A stretch of DNA of 64,000 nucleotides from Gerris lacustris (GCA_951217055.1 OX578286.1:11681050-11745049); one strand, 5' to 3'; shown: positions 36,351 to 47,329, counted from the stretch's first letter. Numbers and translations are program-made. The notes: generated by a model from the letters alone, not told the origin.

Positions 36351-36748
36351 TAGACTGCCAATTAGTGTGGCACATGGCTTCCTCGCATCCTATCATGTAC
36401 TTTATTGTTATAATGTTTATTGTGTAAAAACTATTAATATAGTTTTAGCGATCTTTAACACTTTATAGCGGTGTCGCTGTTGGTTTTACTGAAAAATTGT
36501 ATTTGAAAAAAATGTTTGTCTCATTGAATAGATGAAGTTAGATTTTTTTCCCAACCTAAAATTCCAATTTTAAATTTGAAGTTCACGTTTACGCGAGCGT
36601 TGCTCGTGAACGCTTGGACGGATAACGTTGTCCAACGAACTCGTCCTGGGGATTGGTAAAATGAACATGTCTACCAAATTTCATCAAAATCTGTTGACAT
36701 TTACTCAAGTTATCGTCGCACGTTTCATAATTCGCGGACACACAGACC

Positions 36749-36796
<48 letters not shown>

Positions 36797-36926
36797 CGAG
36801 ACCAAAAATATTCCCTGATGTCTGAAACGGATTTCTGTCTTGGAATTTTTAAAATCGGAGGCATAAAAGTTTTTCGTTCTCAAAAGTGAACACAATGCTT
36901 CCGTTACCTTCGGTAAGCTCGGAAGC
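36351..36926 (+). repeat. Family A dispersed repeat, full-length copy 2
   Basis: Inverted relative to copy 1 and highly similar over about 560 bp. The (CAGA)n stretch is longer here (about 36,745-36,795). The terminal hairpin is at 36,897-36,926. Confidence 0.8.
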
Positions 36927-37244
36927 AATAATTTTAAGAAAATATCAATATTTAAGAAATGACCTAATGAAATCCAAGAAGGCTACAGTACAATCGGCAA
37001 CTTCAATCCCGAACTAAGTAAGTTTAAGACAGGTTAAAAATTAATGTATAATTTAAATCTAAAAAAATTGCCCTTTTGTATAATTAACTGATAAGGAGAT
37101 TTCCTAGTCATCTACTATTGTGATTTACAATATATCCTTCAAAGTCTAGTATCGGAATATCCACTATAATTTAGAATTATCTAAATATATAAAAGAAACA
37201 TACTAGTGTATCTAATAGTTATTAGTATCTGGTATTAGTTTATC
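36927..37244. other. Non-coding AT-rich DNA
   Basis: Nothing recognised. Confidence 0.5.
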
Positions 37245-37246
37245 TA

Positions 37247-38299
37247 CAGGGTGGTCCAAAAGTCTCCCCCCCCCCCCCCCTCTTAACTTTTGAACGGTTT
37301 GAGATAAATTAATGAAACTTGGGGATCTCTACCATACAAAGGGAAGTTTGTTTTCATGCAATAACCCAGTAGGGGCAACCACCCACTTTGCCCCTAGGCC
37401 ACCCAACTTCATAATTTCAAATTGGAGTGCATATTTTTGATAGCATATTTGGATTCTACAGTGAAAAATAATAAACTTTTACTTGAAACTTTTTTTCTAT
37501 TTCCAATATTTTGCCCCCTATAGGTGGGCAATGATAGCAAAATAACCCTTCCGATATAATACGTTATAAAATCTAAACTGTTAGAGATAAATTAATGAAA
37601 CTTAGGGGATCCGTACCATGTAAAGGAAAGTCTGTTTTCATGCTATCGCGCAATAGGGGCAACCTCCCATTTTGCCCCCAGACCAACTAACTTCAAAATT
37701 TTTACCTGAAAATGTATATTTTTGATTGCAGATTTAGGTTCTACGGCAAAAAACAAAAATATTTCACTTCAAACTTTTTTTTCTATCTCCAATATTTTGC
37801 CCCCTATACAGGGCAAAGGTATACAAATGGTAGATTTCAGCGCCTGGGGGCAAAATAGTGGTTGCCTCTAGTACGCGAGTGGATGGTTACACACTTCCCT
37901 TTACATGGTACAGATCCCCCCAAATTCCATTACTATATTTCAAACCGTTTAGATTTTATAACGATAAGTGTTTTTTTTTTACTATTTCTGAAGGGTAATT
38001 TTGTTATCTTTGCCCTCCTGTAGGGGGAAAAATATTGGAAATAGAAAAAATAGTTTCAAGTAAAAGTTTATTATTTTTCACCGTAGAATCCAAATATGCT
38101 ATCAAAAATGAAAAAATCACTCCAATTTGAAATTTTGAAGTTGGGTGGCCTGGGGGCAAAGTGGGTGGTTGCCCCTACTGGGTGATTGCATGAAAACAAA
38201 CTTCCCTTTGTCTGGTAGAGGTCCCCAAGTTTCATTAATTTATCTCAAACCGTTCAAAAGTTAAGAGGGGGGGGGGGGGGAGACTTTTGTACCACCCTG
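37247..38299. mobile_element. Foldback element with TA target site and internally duplicated arms (1053 bp)
   Basis: The ends CAGGGTGGTCCAAAAGTCT and its near-complement are flanked by TA at 37,245-37,246 and 38,300-38,301. The arms are inverted almost to the centre (about 37,690-37,835). Each arm contains a roughly 284-bp unit and a second diverged copy of it in the same direction (AGATAAATTAATGAAACTT at about 37,302 and 37,586). C or G runs of 13-15 lie just inside each end. No ORF. TA duplication suggests the Tc1/mariner group. Confidence 0.85.
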
Positions 38300-38330
38300 T
38301 ATAACATAGAAGAGAACTTATAAAAAGTCA

Positions 38331-38725
38331 CTTCTTTAGATTGTTACTCACCATATAAAAAACCAGAGGGGAGTAACAATCTAAAGAAGGTGTACGGAAT
38401 TTTCTTCTTTAGACTGTTATTCCCATTATAAAAAAACAAAGGGGAGTAACAATCTAAAGAAGGAATACAGAATGTTCTTCTTTAGGCTGTTACTCCCCAT
38501 ATAAAAATACAGAAAAAGACAGAGGGGAGTAACAATCTAAAGATAGTGTACGGAATGTTTTTCTTTAGACTGTTACTCCCCGTATAAAAACAGAAGTCTT
38601 ATATTCCTTTTTTTCAAAGTACTTTAGACTAAACATCCCCTTGTCTAAATAGTTATTTAGTCAAGAATTTTATTCTAAAAAAAAAAAAAAAAAAAAAAAA
38701 ATAGAGGAGTAACAATCTAAAGAAG
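38331..38725 (+). repeat. Array of four hairpins
   Basis: Four successive inverted repeats share arms CTTCTTTAGACTGTTACTCC and GGAGTAACAATCTAAAGAAG. They lie at 38,331-38,389, 38,404-38,462, 38,476-38,543 and 38,559-38,725. The first three repeat every 72-73 bp with a short CATATAAAAA-type loop. The fourth has an expanded 123-bp loop ending in a long A run. No coding potential. Confidence 0.85.
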
Positions 38726-39259
38726 TAACCTAATAAGTACCTTGTGGGTGGCCCAAGGGAAATACTTAAGGTTTGATTTTATACGAGAAGTAATTATATA
38801 TAAAGAAGTAGCTATAAAATAAAAATTAAAAATAAGATCGGAAGTAGTAGTCCAAATTAAATTGAACCGAGTTTATTTCAACTCTTGTTACAGTCTAATC
38901 CTTAAAAGTATTATTTATTTAAAGTCAAGGTTAGTGAACTTATAAGTAGATCGATATTAACTGTTTTAACGGATCGAATAAGTTTAAAAAAATAAAACTA
39001 GCCTAAACAGGTTTTGTTCAAATCATAACTGGCCCTGGTATAATGATGTGGTCTAAGCAAGTTCGTAAAGTTCTTAGAGAGATGCATCTTGCATGGATTC
39101 TAATAGGAAAGGGGAGGGACAACTAGGGTGAACTTGTCTTTAGCTTCGTAGAGAAGGGTCATCTTGATCTTATGGCTTTTACAGTTATCATAGTTAGAAT
39201 AAACAAACTAAACTCACTAACTTTCACAAAAAAGTAGAGAAACAAAAGTAAAAAATTTG
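38726..39259. other. Non-coding DNA
   Basis: Nothing recognised. Confidence 0.5.
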
Positions 39260-39836
39260 GTCCGAAACAACTCAGACAAACTTTCTCATATACGAGTTGA
39301 TAATTACTTAGCCCAGTGATTTCCATTTATTAGTTTTCGTGTTTTAGTAGGTAAATTTAATTATTATTGAACATTTTTAACAAAATGTATCATAAAAATA
39401 ACTTCTCCTCGGCGGGAAATCGAACTCGGCCACTCTCCACCGCGTTTAAAGCTATTTTCTCAGGAACTAGATTTTTCCCCGGGGTAACTTCTTATATTGT
39501 TAGATTCGTAATTAAATGGATTTCACTTTAGAATATTTTAATCCTAATCTTCGAAAAAATACATTTTTTCAGAGTATTTGGAGGTCACCGCCCCCCAAAT
39601 TTACAGCTAAAATTAATGCGCCAACATTAATGCTGAACATTTATGCCCAATTTCGTCAACATTGGCCGCGAAGTTTAAGCTCCATGCGTCTGCAAATACA
39701 ACAGACAGACATTTTTTTAAAAAACACATTTTTGGACTCAGGGGACCTCAAAGCGTGTAAATCCATCAAAATCTCAAAATCGAATTTTCGGGCCATCACA
39801 ATACTTTATTACTTTCTATTGATATAAGAAAGTAAA
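39260..39836 (+). repeat. Family B dispersed repeat, near full length
   Basis: Collinear with 11,311-11,884. On the minus strand, GAGTTCGATTTCCCGCC near 39,425 resembles a tRNA B-box. The 3' hairpin (ACTTTCT / AGAAAGT) at about 39,812-39,832 is followed by A9. The 103-residue frame over it (39,516-39,827) has no known domain. Confidence 0.7.
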
Positions 39837-40209
39837 AAAAAACGTTGTTTGGAAGTTGAATTGTTTAAAAGACTACTCCAATAACTACACGCATCGGACA
39901 TCTCCTTTTCAATTATAATAAAATGTATGACTTCACTACAATAAAACTTCTGCTTGTATTAAGTTAAAATTTTACACGCCTGTTTCAATTGTACTTTAGG
40001 CGATGTGCATGAAGTTTTATTAAAATCGTTATGTTAGAACGTAAGATATCGGTAAAAACGGGTTTTTTCTTGAATCTTCTATTTTGTTACACAAAATAGA
40101 AAATAGGGGTTTATTTTATTATTTTATTTTTTTAATTAAACCCCTATTTGATAAAATATAAAATTCATTAGAATATGATTTCTTTATTCCCGTCCTATAA
40201 TACCAATTT
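39837..40209. other. Non-coding AT-rich DNA
   Basis: Nothing recognised. Confidence 0.5.
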
Positions 40210-40462
40210 AAAATGTTCGTGCAAATGTTGCGGGAACGCTTGGGCAGCTAACGTTGTTCAGAACTCGTTCGTGGGAATTGCTAAAATTTAAATGTGTACC
40301 AAATTTCACCAAAATCGGATAAACTTTTACTCATGTTATCGTTACACGTATCTGACAAACACGCAGGATGCATAGTTTTTTAAAATGTAAAAAGCTCCTT
40401 TGAGATAGGCTAACTATGATGAAACTACCTATCCAAATCGGACTGGCAGTTATCAAGATATA
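40210..40462 (+). repeat. Family A dispersed repeat, left part, interrupted by the LINE
   Basis: It matches the middle of family A (GGGAACGCTTGGGCAGCTAACGTTG-type block, then CAAATTTCACCAAAATCGG). It ends at the LINE target duplication at 40,451-40,462 and resumes at 45,692. Confidence 0.6.
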
Positions 40463-40989
40463 GTAGTAAAATGTTTATTTATTAATTACAATTCAAAATC
40501 ATACATTAGAATCTTTTTTTCTAAACATACAAGCTTGACCAAAGGTCGTCAGCTAGAGTTGGCATGTACAATAAAAATAAAACTTAACTGTTCACAATGT
40601 GTGACCTAAAAGATCATTGTGAAAATAAAAAAAAAACAAAACAACAATTTAAATAAAATATAAATCAAAGTGAACATACACATAAATCTCTCTGGTTACC
40701 GCATTAAAAAATATAAACTTCTGTTGTTATTAGAAATAAAAGTATAAAAAAACATCTTTTTAAGTAAATTTATTTAATAGAATATTTTTAGTTATAAGTT
40801 ATTATATATATAAACTATAGTGGATTATTATTATATATGTAGTGGGTCTTAATTTATTTTATTTTGATGTATTATTTTGTTTATATATAATTATATTTAT
40901 GATTATTATTATAATTATTATTATAATTATTACTATAATTATTATTATTATTATTATTATTATTAATATTATGATCATATCCCTTATTA
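40463..40989 (-). other. LINE 3' UTR
   Basis: Directly after the ORF2 stop comes an (ATT)n-rich stretch (about 40,905-40,975). Further on are a hairpin with 8-bp arms TCACAATG / CATTGTGA (40,594-40,622) and AATAAATAAA near the 3' end (40,474-40,483 on minus). No long poly-A tail follows it, unlike many L1-type elements. Confidence 0.6.
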
Positions 40990-43900
40990 TTAGAGCTTTT
41001 GTTGTTTTAACAAGTTTTCTCTCAATTTATAGGCTGAATTGATGAAGGATGCAAAATTGGTCCAGTCGGCTCCGTTTATGAAACATTTTAAATCTTGAAA
41101 CGTTAGCACTTCATTTCCTAAATATTGTTTCCTAATTGTATTATACGTCACACAGGATGACAAAAAGTGCTGAAGCGTTTCATTCTCTGTTGAACTGCAC
41201 ACAGTGCATTTATAATCTTTGTCTGTTATCCATGGTGTGTAGTTCAATTTTAATACAGAACCTCTCACTCTACAAATCAACGAAATATTCCAAAAACATT
41301 GCTGGTCCATATAACTTACACTGGCAGGTTCAAAATTTATATACTTATATGTTTCATGAAATGTCGACTGGCAAACCCTTGAATGCAGTTCAGCTCTTAC
41401 ACCTGACTTAACATTTTCAAAAAATGTGTTCATAGCACTCTGCGCTAAGTTTATATTTCCAAGCCATTCTTCTACCTCTTTTATATTAAAATTAAAACTA
41501 TATTTTTCAGCTAAATTTTTCCAGTCTTGAATCCAAAAGTCATGTTCTTTAACCATCAGTTTTGTTAGTATTTTTGGGAGCCTCCCATCAGGCATTTCAA
41601 CAATTTTTTTAATATAATTAATTTGTTGGTGTAAATAGAATATAAACAGAGGATCTCTGCCAGTTTCGAGAAGTAAAAAGTAACTAGGTGTATTTCTGGG
41701 CAGCCAAAATATTTTTTTCAGAAAGTAGTACTGTAATTTTTCTACTGTCTCGTATTTTTTGCCTGCCCAAATAGGAGCGGCGTATCCCATAATGGACCTG
41801 GCTACTGCATCGAAGATCTTGTATTTGGATTTTATGGAAATATCTGTGTGTGAAACAATTTTTTTCCACGTGGTGTTTATGCCGAATTTAGCTACTGTAA
41901 GTTTTTCTTTGAAATGCTGTTCAAAGCTCAATTTTGAAGTTAGAGTGATGCCTAAATATTTATAACATTTTTCTACGGATATTGGATTATTTTCAAAGAA
42001 CCATTTTTCATCTGCCGCTAATTTCCCTCCATTTTTGAAAACTACGATTTTAGATTTTTGGATGTTGACTTTTAGATTCCAATCTTGACAATATTTTTCA
42101 AGTCTGTTTATCATAAGTTGAAGAGTTTTAGGATTATTTGATAGAAGTACTAAGTCATCGGCAAAGCAGAGAATTCTTATTAATCTATTACCTATTTTGC
42201 ATCCACCGCCGACTATATTTTCTAGGTCGTTTATAAATAAGCAAAAAAGCGCTGGTGAAAGCAAGCAGCCCTGTCTCAGCCCCATATTTGTTGCAAAACT
42301 TCTTGTGACTCCTGATGGACCCCAAACTCCTGAACTGGTACCTTCATACAAGCATACTAGTGCGGCTATCATTTTGGACGTTAGGTTAATGTTTTGTAGT
42401 TTAAACCATAAGGCTTTCCGATCTATTCTATCGAAGGCTGCAGACAGATCTACGAAAAAAGCGTATAATTTTCCTCGTTTTGGTTTTGTAGATATTTTAA
42501 TAATACTTATAAGGTTATATAGGTTATCGACAGTCGAATAATTTTTCCGGAAACCTGCTTGAAATTCTGTAATAATATTTTCTTTTTCCATCCATTTATC
42601 TAACCTTAAAAGCAATAGGCCCGTATAAATCTTGGATATGGCATCAATAAAACTAATCCCGCGATAATTACTAACTGTGTCTGGACAACCTTTTTTAAAT
42701 AGAGGGTAAATAATAGATTTTTTAAAGGAATCGGGTACTTTTTCGCCCGAATATATACGATTGAAGAGTCTCAGTACAATATTTAAAGCCGATTCAGGCA
42801 AATATTTAAAAAATTCATAGGGCACCCGGTCGTATCCGGGGGCTTTGTTGATTTTACTTTTTTTTAAAACAACTTTTAGCTCATCTAAGACAAACTTACT
42901 GTCTACGTATTCGATACAGATATTTTTAAATTCCTTGCAAAAAACTCTATCTGAGATAATGGGAGGGTTAAGAAGGTTTTTGAAATGTTCGACCCAGTCA
43001 TCTGGAGCAATGTTTATTTGAACAGAAACACGTTTATATTTAAAAACATCCAGCGCATCCCAGAACTGCTTTGATTCTCTTGCATTTGACAAATCTGTAA
43101 TTATTTTTGAGTAATATTTTTCTTTTTTTAATTTTTGTAAGCTATTGTATATTTTTATTGACTTAAGGTAAAGCAATCTTGCGAGTTCAGTACCTTGTTT
43201 TCTAAAAATATTTAGAAAGCGGAACATTTGTTTTCTTTTGGCGGAGCATTCCCAATCAAACCATTTTTGTTTGAAGATTTTATTTAAGGAATTTTGTCCT
43301 CCGTTGTTCTGAAGTTTGTCCTCACATGAATCCATTATGACTTTCATAATATTGCTTAGCTCCTGCTCTGTATATTCGCTACATTTATAATTGAGAACAT
43401 TTTTATTAACATTTATAGTATAGTTTGTATTATCTTTAACGGTCCATTTGAGCTTTGGCAATAATGGCAAATATTGTGTATAGTTTTTAATATTTTCTTC
43501 AAATTTCATATTTAATTGTATAGGCAGATGACCGGAGAATGATTCTGGCAATACATTAAGGGATTCAATCCAATCCAAAGAATATTGTGAGGCAAAAACT
43601 TGATCAATCATAGAGCTACCATTCGTACTAATATAAGTTACTTCTCCTTCTCTATCTCCAGCTACACGACCATTTAAAATAATTAGACTATAGTCGTCAC
43701 ACAAAGATAAAAGCTCATTTCCTCGCGAATTAACAATTTTGTCTTTTGATTTTCTCACTGTATATATATTGTGATTGGTTAGGCTATTTAAAATTTCATC
43801 CATGCTAACACCTTGCTCTTCTCCGATTCGGGCATTTACATCTCCAATAACAATTAAATTTAGTTTTTGATTGCAAATTAAGAAATGTTCGAGATTTTCG

Positions 43901-44286
43901 AAGCAACTTTTCCATTTATTATAATTTAAGTAAATTGGAAGAATGTAAACGGGCGTATCTGAGTAGGACAGTCTTATTAAATCAAGTCCAGAAATATTAT
44001 CAAACGATATTTTATTTGAAGTACTTGTATTTTTAATTAAAGAGTTTTTGATTCCTAAAACCATGCCTCCACTGGCTCTACCTACATCGTGCTCTCTACT
44101 AGCGGGTAACCAGACTGTTTTAAAATTTGGTAAAAAGTCATTATAGGTTCTAATATTTTCTAGTGTTACAAAAGTTTCTATCAGAATTATCACATCGAAC
44201 TTATTTAGAAAATTTAGAAAAAATGGATTTGATACTTTGTTTTTTAAACCAGTTATATTGTAGGACAATATTTTAACGCTTTTCAT
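40990..44286 (-). CDS. LINE ORF2: endonuclease-reverse transcriptase (1098 aa)
   Basis: Cuts the target and copies the element RNA at the nick (target-primed reverse transcription). The APE endonuclease covers about residues 1-258 with N10, E37, D149/N151 (GDVNAR), D228 (MIDQVF) and H253 (SGHLP). RT covers about 475-790: motif A VDLSAAFDR (D613, D619), motif B GLRQGCLLSP (669-678) and motif C FADD (708-711), all intact. A C-terminal CCHC finger follows as C1027-x2-C1030-x9-H1040-x4-C1045. Length is normal for two-ORF LINEs. The ATG is 51 nt after the ORF1 stop, so translation may rely on reinitiation. No stop or frameshift. Confidence 0.96.
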   Translation of the reverse strand: MKSVKILSYNITGLKNKVSNPFFLNFLNKFDVIILIETFVTLENIRTYNDFLPNFKTVWLPASREHDVGRASGGMVLGIKNSLIKNTSTSNKISFDNISGLDLIRLSYSDTPVYILPIYLNYNKWKSCFENLEHFLICNQKLNLIVIGDVNARIGEEQGVSMDEILNSLTNHNIYTVRKSKDKIVNSRGNELLSLCDDYSLIILNGRVAGDREGEVTYISTNGSSMIDQVFASQYSLDWIESLNVLPESFSGHLPIQLNMKFEENIKNYTQYLPLLPKLKWTVKDNTNYTINVNKNVLNYKCSEYTEQELSNIMKVIMDSCEDKLQNNGGQNSLNKIFKQKWFDWECSAKRKQMFRFLNIFRKQGTELARLLYLKSIKIYNSLQKLKKEKYYSKIITDLSNARESKQFWDALDVFKYKRVSVQINIAPDDWVEHFKNLLNPPIISDRVFCKEFKNICIEYVDSKFVLDELKVVLKKSKINKAPGYDRVPYEFFKYLPESALNIVLRLFNRIYSGEKVPDSFKKSIIYPLFKKGCPDTVSNYRGISFIDAISKIYTGLLLLRLDKWMEKENIITEFQAGFRKNYSTVDNLYNLISIIKISTKPKRGKLYAFFVDLSAAFDRIDRKALWFKLQNINLTSKMIAALVCLYEGTSSGVWGPSGVTRSFATNMGLRQGCLLSPALFCLFINDLENIVGGGCKIGNRLIRILCFADDLVLLSNNPKTLQLMINRLEKYCQDWNLKVNIQKSKIVVFKNGGKLAADEKWFFENNPISVEKCYKYLGITLTSKLSFEQHFKEKLTVAKFGINTTWKKIVSHTDISIKSKYKIFDAVARSIMGYAAPIWAGKKYETVEKLQYYFLKKIFWLPRNTPSYFLLLETGRDPLFIFYLHQQINYIKKIVEMPDGRLPKILTKLMVKEHDFWIQDWKNLAEKYSFNFNIKEVEEWLGNINLAQSAMNTFFENVKSGVRAELHSRVCQSTFHETYKYINFEPASVSYMDQQCFWNISLICRVRGSVLKLNYTPWITDKDYKCTVCSSTENETLQHFLSSCVTYNTIRKQYLGNEVLTFQDLKCFINGADWTNFASFINSAYKLRENLLKQQKL

Positions 44287-44337
44287 ATCCGCTGGCTCCA
44301 GTACCCTTGAAGTAGATCCAGTTAATTGCCGCTGGCG

Positions 44338-45186
44338 TCATTTCTTCTGCTGTAGCTGGCTTCTTGTGTCGGTCCAATTTGAAAATTTTAGTATTATGCT
44401 AGTCCAAGTATCCGAATAGTCTTTATTTGTAAGGTTTTTGATTTTAGAAAGTCCGTCTCCGTGTTGAAATGATAGTTGGTCCCCTTCATTCAAATAAATT
44501 CGATGTCCGTCAATAAGAAGGTAATTGTGAATGACAGTAACTTTCAGGTCCGGCACATCTTTCCTAATTTCTTTCATCAAGTGTACCAGCTTTGACCGCT
44601 TATGTCTCACAGATGGCGTATAATCCTGCTGTATACTGATCCCTGTACCTTTTAGTTGATACCTATTTCTAAAAATAGTTGCTCGATCTTTGTCTTTGGG
44701 GATCTCTACTCGTATGGGTCTATTTTCTGTTGAATTTGGCCCCAGAGGATTGGCTTTATAAATCTCTATGTTACTGGGACAACCTAATACTTCTTCACAA
44801 AACCTTTTTATTTTTTCAATCAGATCGTCATTTTTATTATGATCAAGTCCTTTAAATATTAGATAGTTTTTCCTAGAACGGTTATCCAGTTCTTCCAATT
44901 CTTTTAATATTTTTTTGTTTTCTTCTTTGAGATGGGTTATTTCTTGGCGTATATTTTTATTTTCTTCCTCCAACGAATTTATTTTAATAATAATATTTTC
45001 TACATCTGCTTTGGTTGCTAGAAGTTCATTATTTTGTATAAGTAAGCCTTGTATAACATTAACTAGTTCAGAATTTGACATGTTGCCTACAAGATCAGAC
45101 ATATTGGTTGCGTTATTTGAAACTTTGGGATTTTTTCCACTTTCCGGCGAGTCTGGATTTCTACCCCTTTTTTTCGTCAACGTCAT
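44338..45186 (-). CDS. LINE ORF1: coiled-coil/RRM RNA-binding protein (282 aa)
   Basis: Likely RNA chaperone that coats the element RNA. Residues about 60-110 are a Glu/Lys/Asn-rich coiled coil (EEENKNIRQEI, LKEENKKILKEL). Residues about 106-175 resemble the L1 ORF1-type RRM (NYLIFKGLD at 107-115, RPIRVEIP) and about 180-235 the C-terminal domain that follows it (GISIQQDYTP). The N-terminus is basic and low-complexity. No gag-type zinc knuckles are visible, unlike Jockey- or I-type ORF1. ATG at 45,186. It lies directly upstream of ORF2 on the same strand. Confidence 0.88.
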   Translation of the reverse strand: MTLTKKRGRNPDSPESGKNPKVSNNATNMSDLVGNMSNSELVNVIQGLLIQNNELLATKADVENIIIKINSLEEENKNIRQEITHLKEENKKILKELEELDNRSRKNYLIFKGLDHNKNDDLIEKIKRFCEEVLGCPSNIEIYKANPLGPNSTENRPIRVEIPKDKDRATIFRNRYQLKGTGISIQQDYTPSVRHKRSKLVHLMKEIRKDVPDLKVTVIHNYLLIDGHRIYLNEGDQLSFQHGDGLSKIKNLTNKDYSDTWTSIILKFSNWTDTRSQLQQKK

Positions 45187-45691
45187 AAATATATTACACC
45201 ACTATAAAAATTGGGAAACTAAATAAATTAATTTTTAGTACCTTTTAGTAGAATTCCTCGTTCTATAATGTGGAATATTTAACTTATTCTTTCTTCCTTT
45301 ATTTTTCTTGTAAATTCAGGCACTCAACGATTCACAATTAACTAATAACTAATTATTCAATTGAAGTAATGTTATTAATTGATTTATACAATTAATTAAA
45401 ATAGGTATTTTTAAATATGTCCGTCAAAAAACCTTTCAAAAATACACTTCTACGCAAAAATACGTCTTTTTCTAAACACGTCTTTTCGAAATACGTCTTT
45501 CAAAAAACGCTATTACGTAAAAAAATACGTTTTTAAGTAAAAAAGTACGTCTTTTACGTCTTTTAAGATATAATATTTCTCGCAATTATAGTTGAATACG
45601 GTAAACGATAGATATAGTTCGGGGTTCACTGATTATTTTACTCTACACGGTAGATGTTTACACCACGGCGGTCAGAGGCCAACTCCAATAC
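45187..45691 (-). promoter_or_regulatory. LINE 5' UTR with repeated AAAAGACGT motif
   Basis: 505 bp before ORF1, expected to contain an internal promoter. At 45,461-45,570 the motif AAAAGACGT (read on minus) recurs about five times with irregular spacing, including two copies 9 bp apart (45,547 and 45,556 on +). Its role is unknown; ACGT-core motifs can bind bZIP factors, but that is speculation here. Confidence 0.5.
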
Positions 45692-45838
45692 TATCAAGAT
45701 ATAAGTGTTCACAAAAATGCGGTGACAGACAAGACCAGATCGCAGCTTGAAATGTTCATTAATATCTCAAAATCATTTGACTTAAAGAAATATATAATTT
45801 GTAAAAAATAATTGTTAGCATCGGTAAGCTCGGAAGCA
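45692..45838 (+). repeat. Family A dispersed repeat, right part after the LINE
   Basis: It resumes with the duplicated TATCAAGATATA, passes a GACAGACAAGACCAG stretch and ends at the family A terminal hairpin remnant (CGGTAAGCTCGGAAGC, about 45,820-45,835). Confidence 0.6.
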
Positions 45839-46395
45839 AAATGTTTCTATCAAGGTTTGAACAATTCCTATGCTCAAGTTATGAATATTATTTATTGCTA
45901 ATGAAATATATTTTATTTATTATCTGCGAGCTTCCTATTAGGATATCTTAATGCCTAGAGGCAACCATGTATTAGAACTTAGAGATATATTTCATGAAAA
46001 GAAATATATTTATCACCTTTCAAGAATAAAAGCCACTGAACAAGTGCTTGTATATTGATAAAACAAAGTCATTTTGCGTTTACTTTTAACCTTTTTTTTG
46101 TTAATAAATTAATCTACAGATGGCAATCCACCTTTCGCTGTTATTTATACATTTACAATCCGGTGGTTCCCTCGTTAACGTTTTCAACTAATAAGACAAA
46201 AAAATAATTAAAAAAAACATGTTTTCTTTTATATCGCATCCCTTCAAGAACGGATAAAACAGAGGAAATGCTCCCTCGAGGCAACTCCGCCTAAAAACAT
46301 GAATTTAATTTGAATTTTAAAATTATTCAACAACAAAGAATAACATTTAAGTACAACTTTTATAAAAAAAAAATGCCCGTAGGCTCTCAGATCCA

Positions 46396-46433
<38 letters not shown>

Positions 46434-47329
46434 CAAATTACTAACAGAATTAAAGGTGCGATGTTCAGTTGTTTTTTTAATAGTGTGAAAAGATAATTGT
46501 TAAGTAGTGGATGAATGCCAGAAGATACATACTTAAAATTAATGTAACCAAATTAACTAGAACAGGAAAAAAAAAGTTTCTTTTACTTTTTAAACTAATA
46601 CATATTTCTTGTTTATTTTCACTCTATTATTAGATTATAATAATAGACTCGTTTGGTGATAGAATCTAGAGTAATACCACGAAATTGCCAGTTGAAAAAT
46701 TTAATTTTTTATTACACTAGTTATAAAAATATCTAGGTTTTGTGCGTAGTTTGTACTTGTGTTTTTAAGTCATAAAAGCTTGTAAAGTAAATATGTAGTC
46801 AGTAGTTTTTACACTTAATAATATGCTAACATTTAACACTGAAGTGTTTGATTAAAATTAATACAAAATTGTGGTGACAATATTGTTGTGTTACTTTGAA
46901 TTAACGTCTCTAGTCATAATTATATGGAGGTACCACAAAATTTCAGTCAAAACAACTAATTATATCTAAGGATAGAGTGGTCTACAGCTATTCCAACTGA
47001 AAAGTCAAGATTTCTACTTAAAAAGGGGGACCCGAAAAAAACATTTCATAACAAAACTGACGGATTCTATGGCTCAAATGCAACAAATAATATCAAATAT
47101 GCAGCCCAGGAGTAAGATAATGCCCATTTCTCATTAGTTCTTGAGATATCAATTTATTATATTTTTTTAGTGTTTCACGAAAATCTTCAAAAATTTCCTA
47201 ATATCTCAAAAACTAAATGAGATAGAGAAATTTGGCTAAGGAACAATTTTAAAAACCATAAAAGAACCTTTCAGAATCACTCATTTAATTCTAAATTTCA
47301 GCTGCTAAGCATCTTTTAAGTCCTCTTAC
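45839..47329. other. Non-coding AT-rich DNA
   Basis: No gene recognised. A short TA tract lies at 46,399-46,427. Confidence 0.5.

Larger units (their letters stand above)
40463..45691 (-). mobile_element. Full-length non-LTR retrotransposon (LINE), two intact ORFs
   Basis: About 5.2 kb on minus, flanked by a 12-bp direct repeat TATCAAGATATA (40,451-40,462 and 45,692-45,703), read as the target-site duplication. Order on minus: 5' UTR 505 bp, ORF1, 51-bp spacer, ORF2, 3' UTR about 527 bp. ORF2 has an APE-type endonuclease and RT and no visible RNase H. ORF1 is coiled-coil plus RRM-like. The clade is not resolved by eye. Both ORFs are open, so this copy could be active. Confidence 0.9.

Noticed and set aside
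40990..44286. RNase H domain in LINE ORF2
   Set aside because: No D-E-D-D pattern was seen after the RT; the C-terminus is a linker and a CCHC finger.
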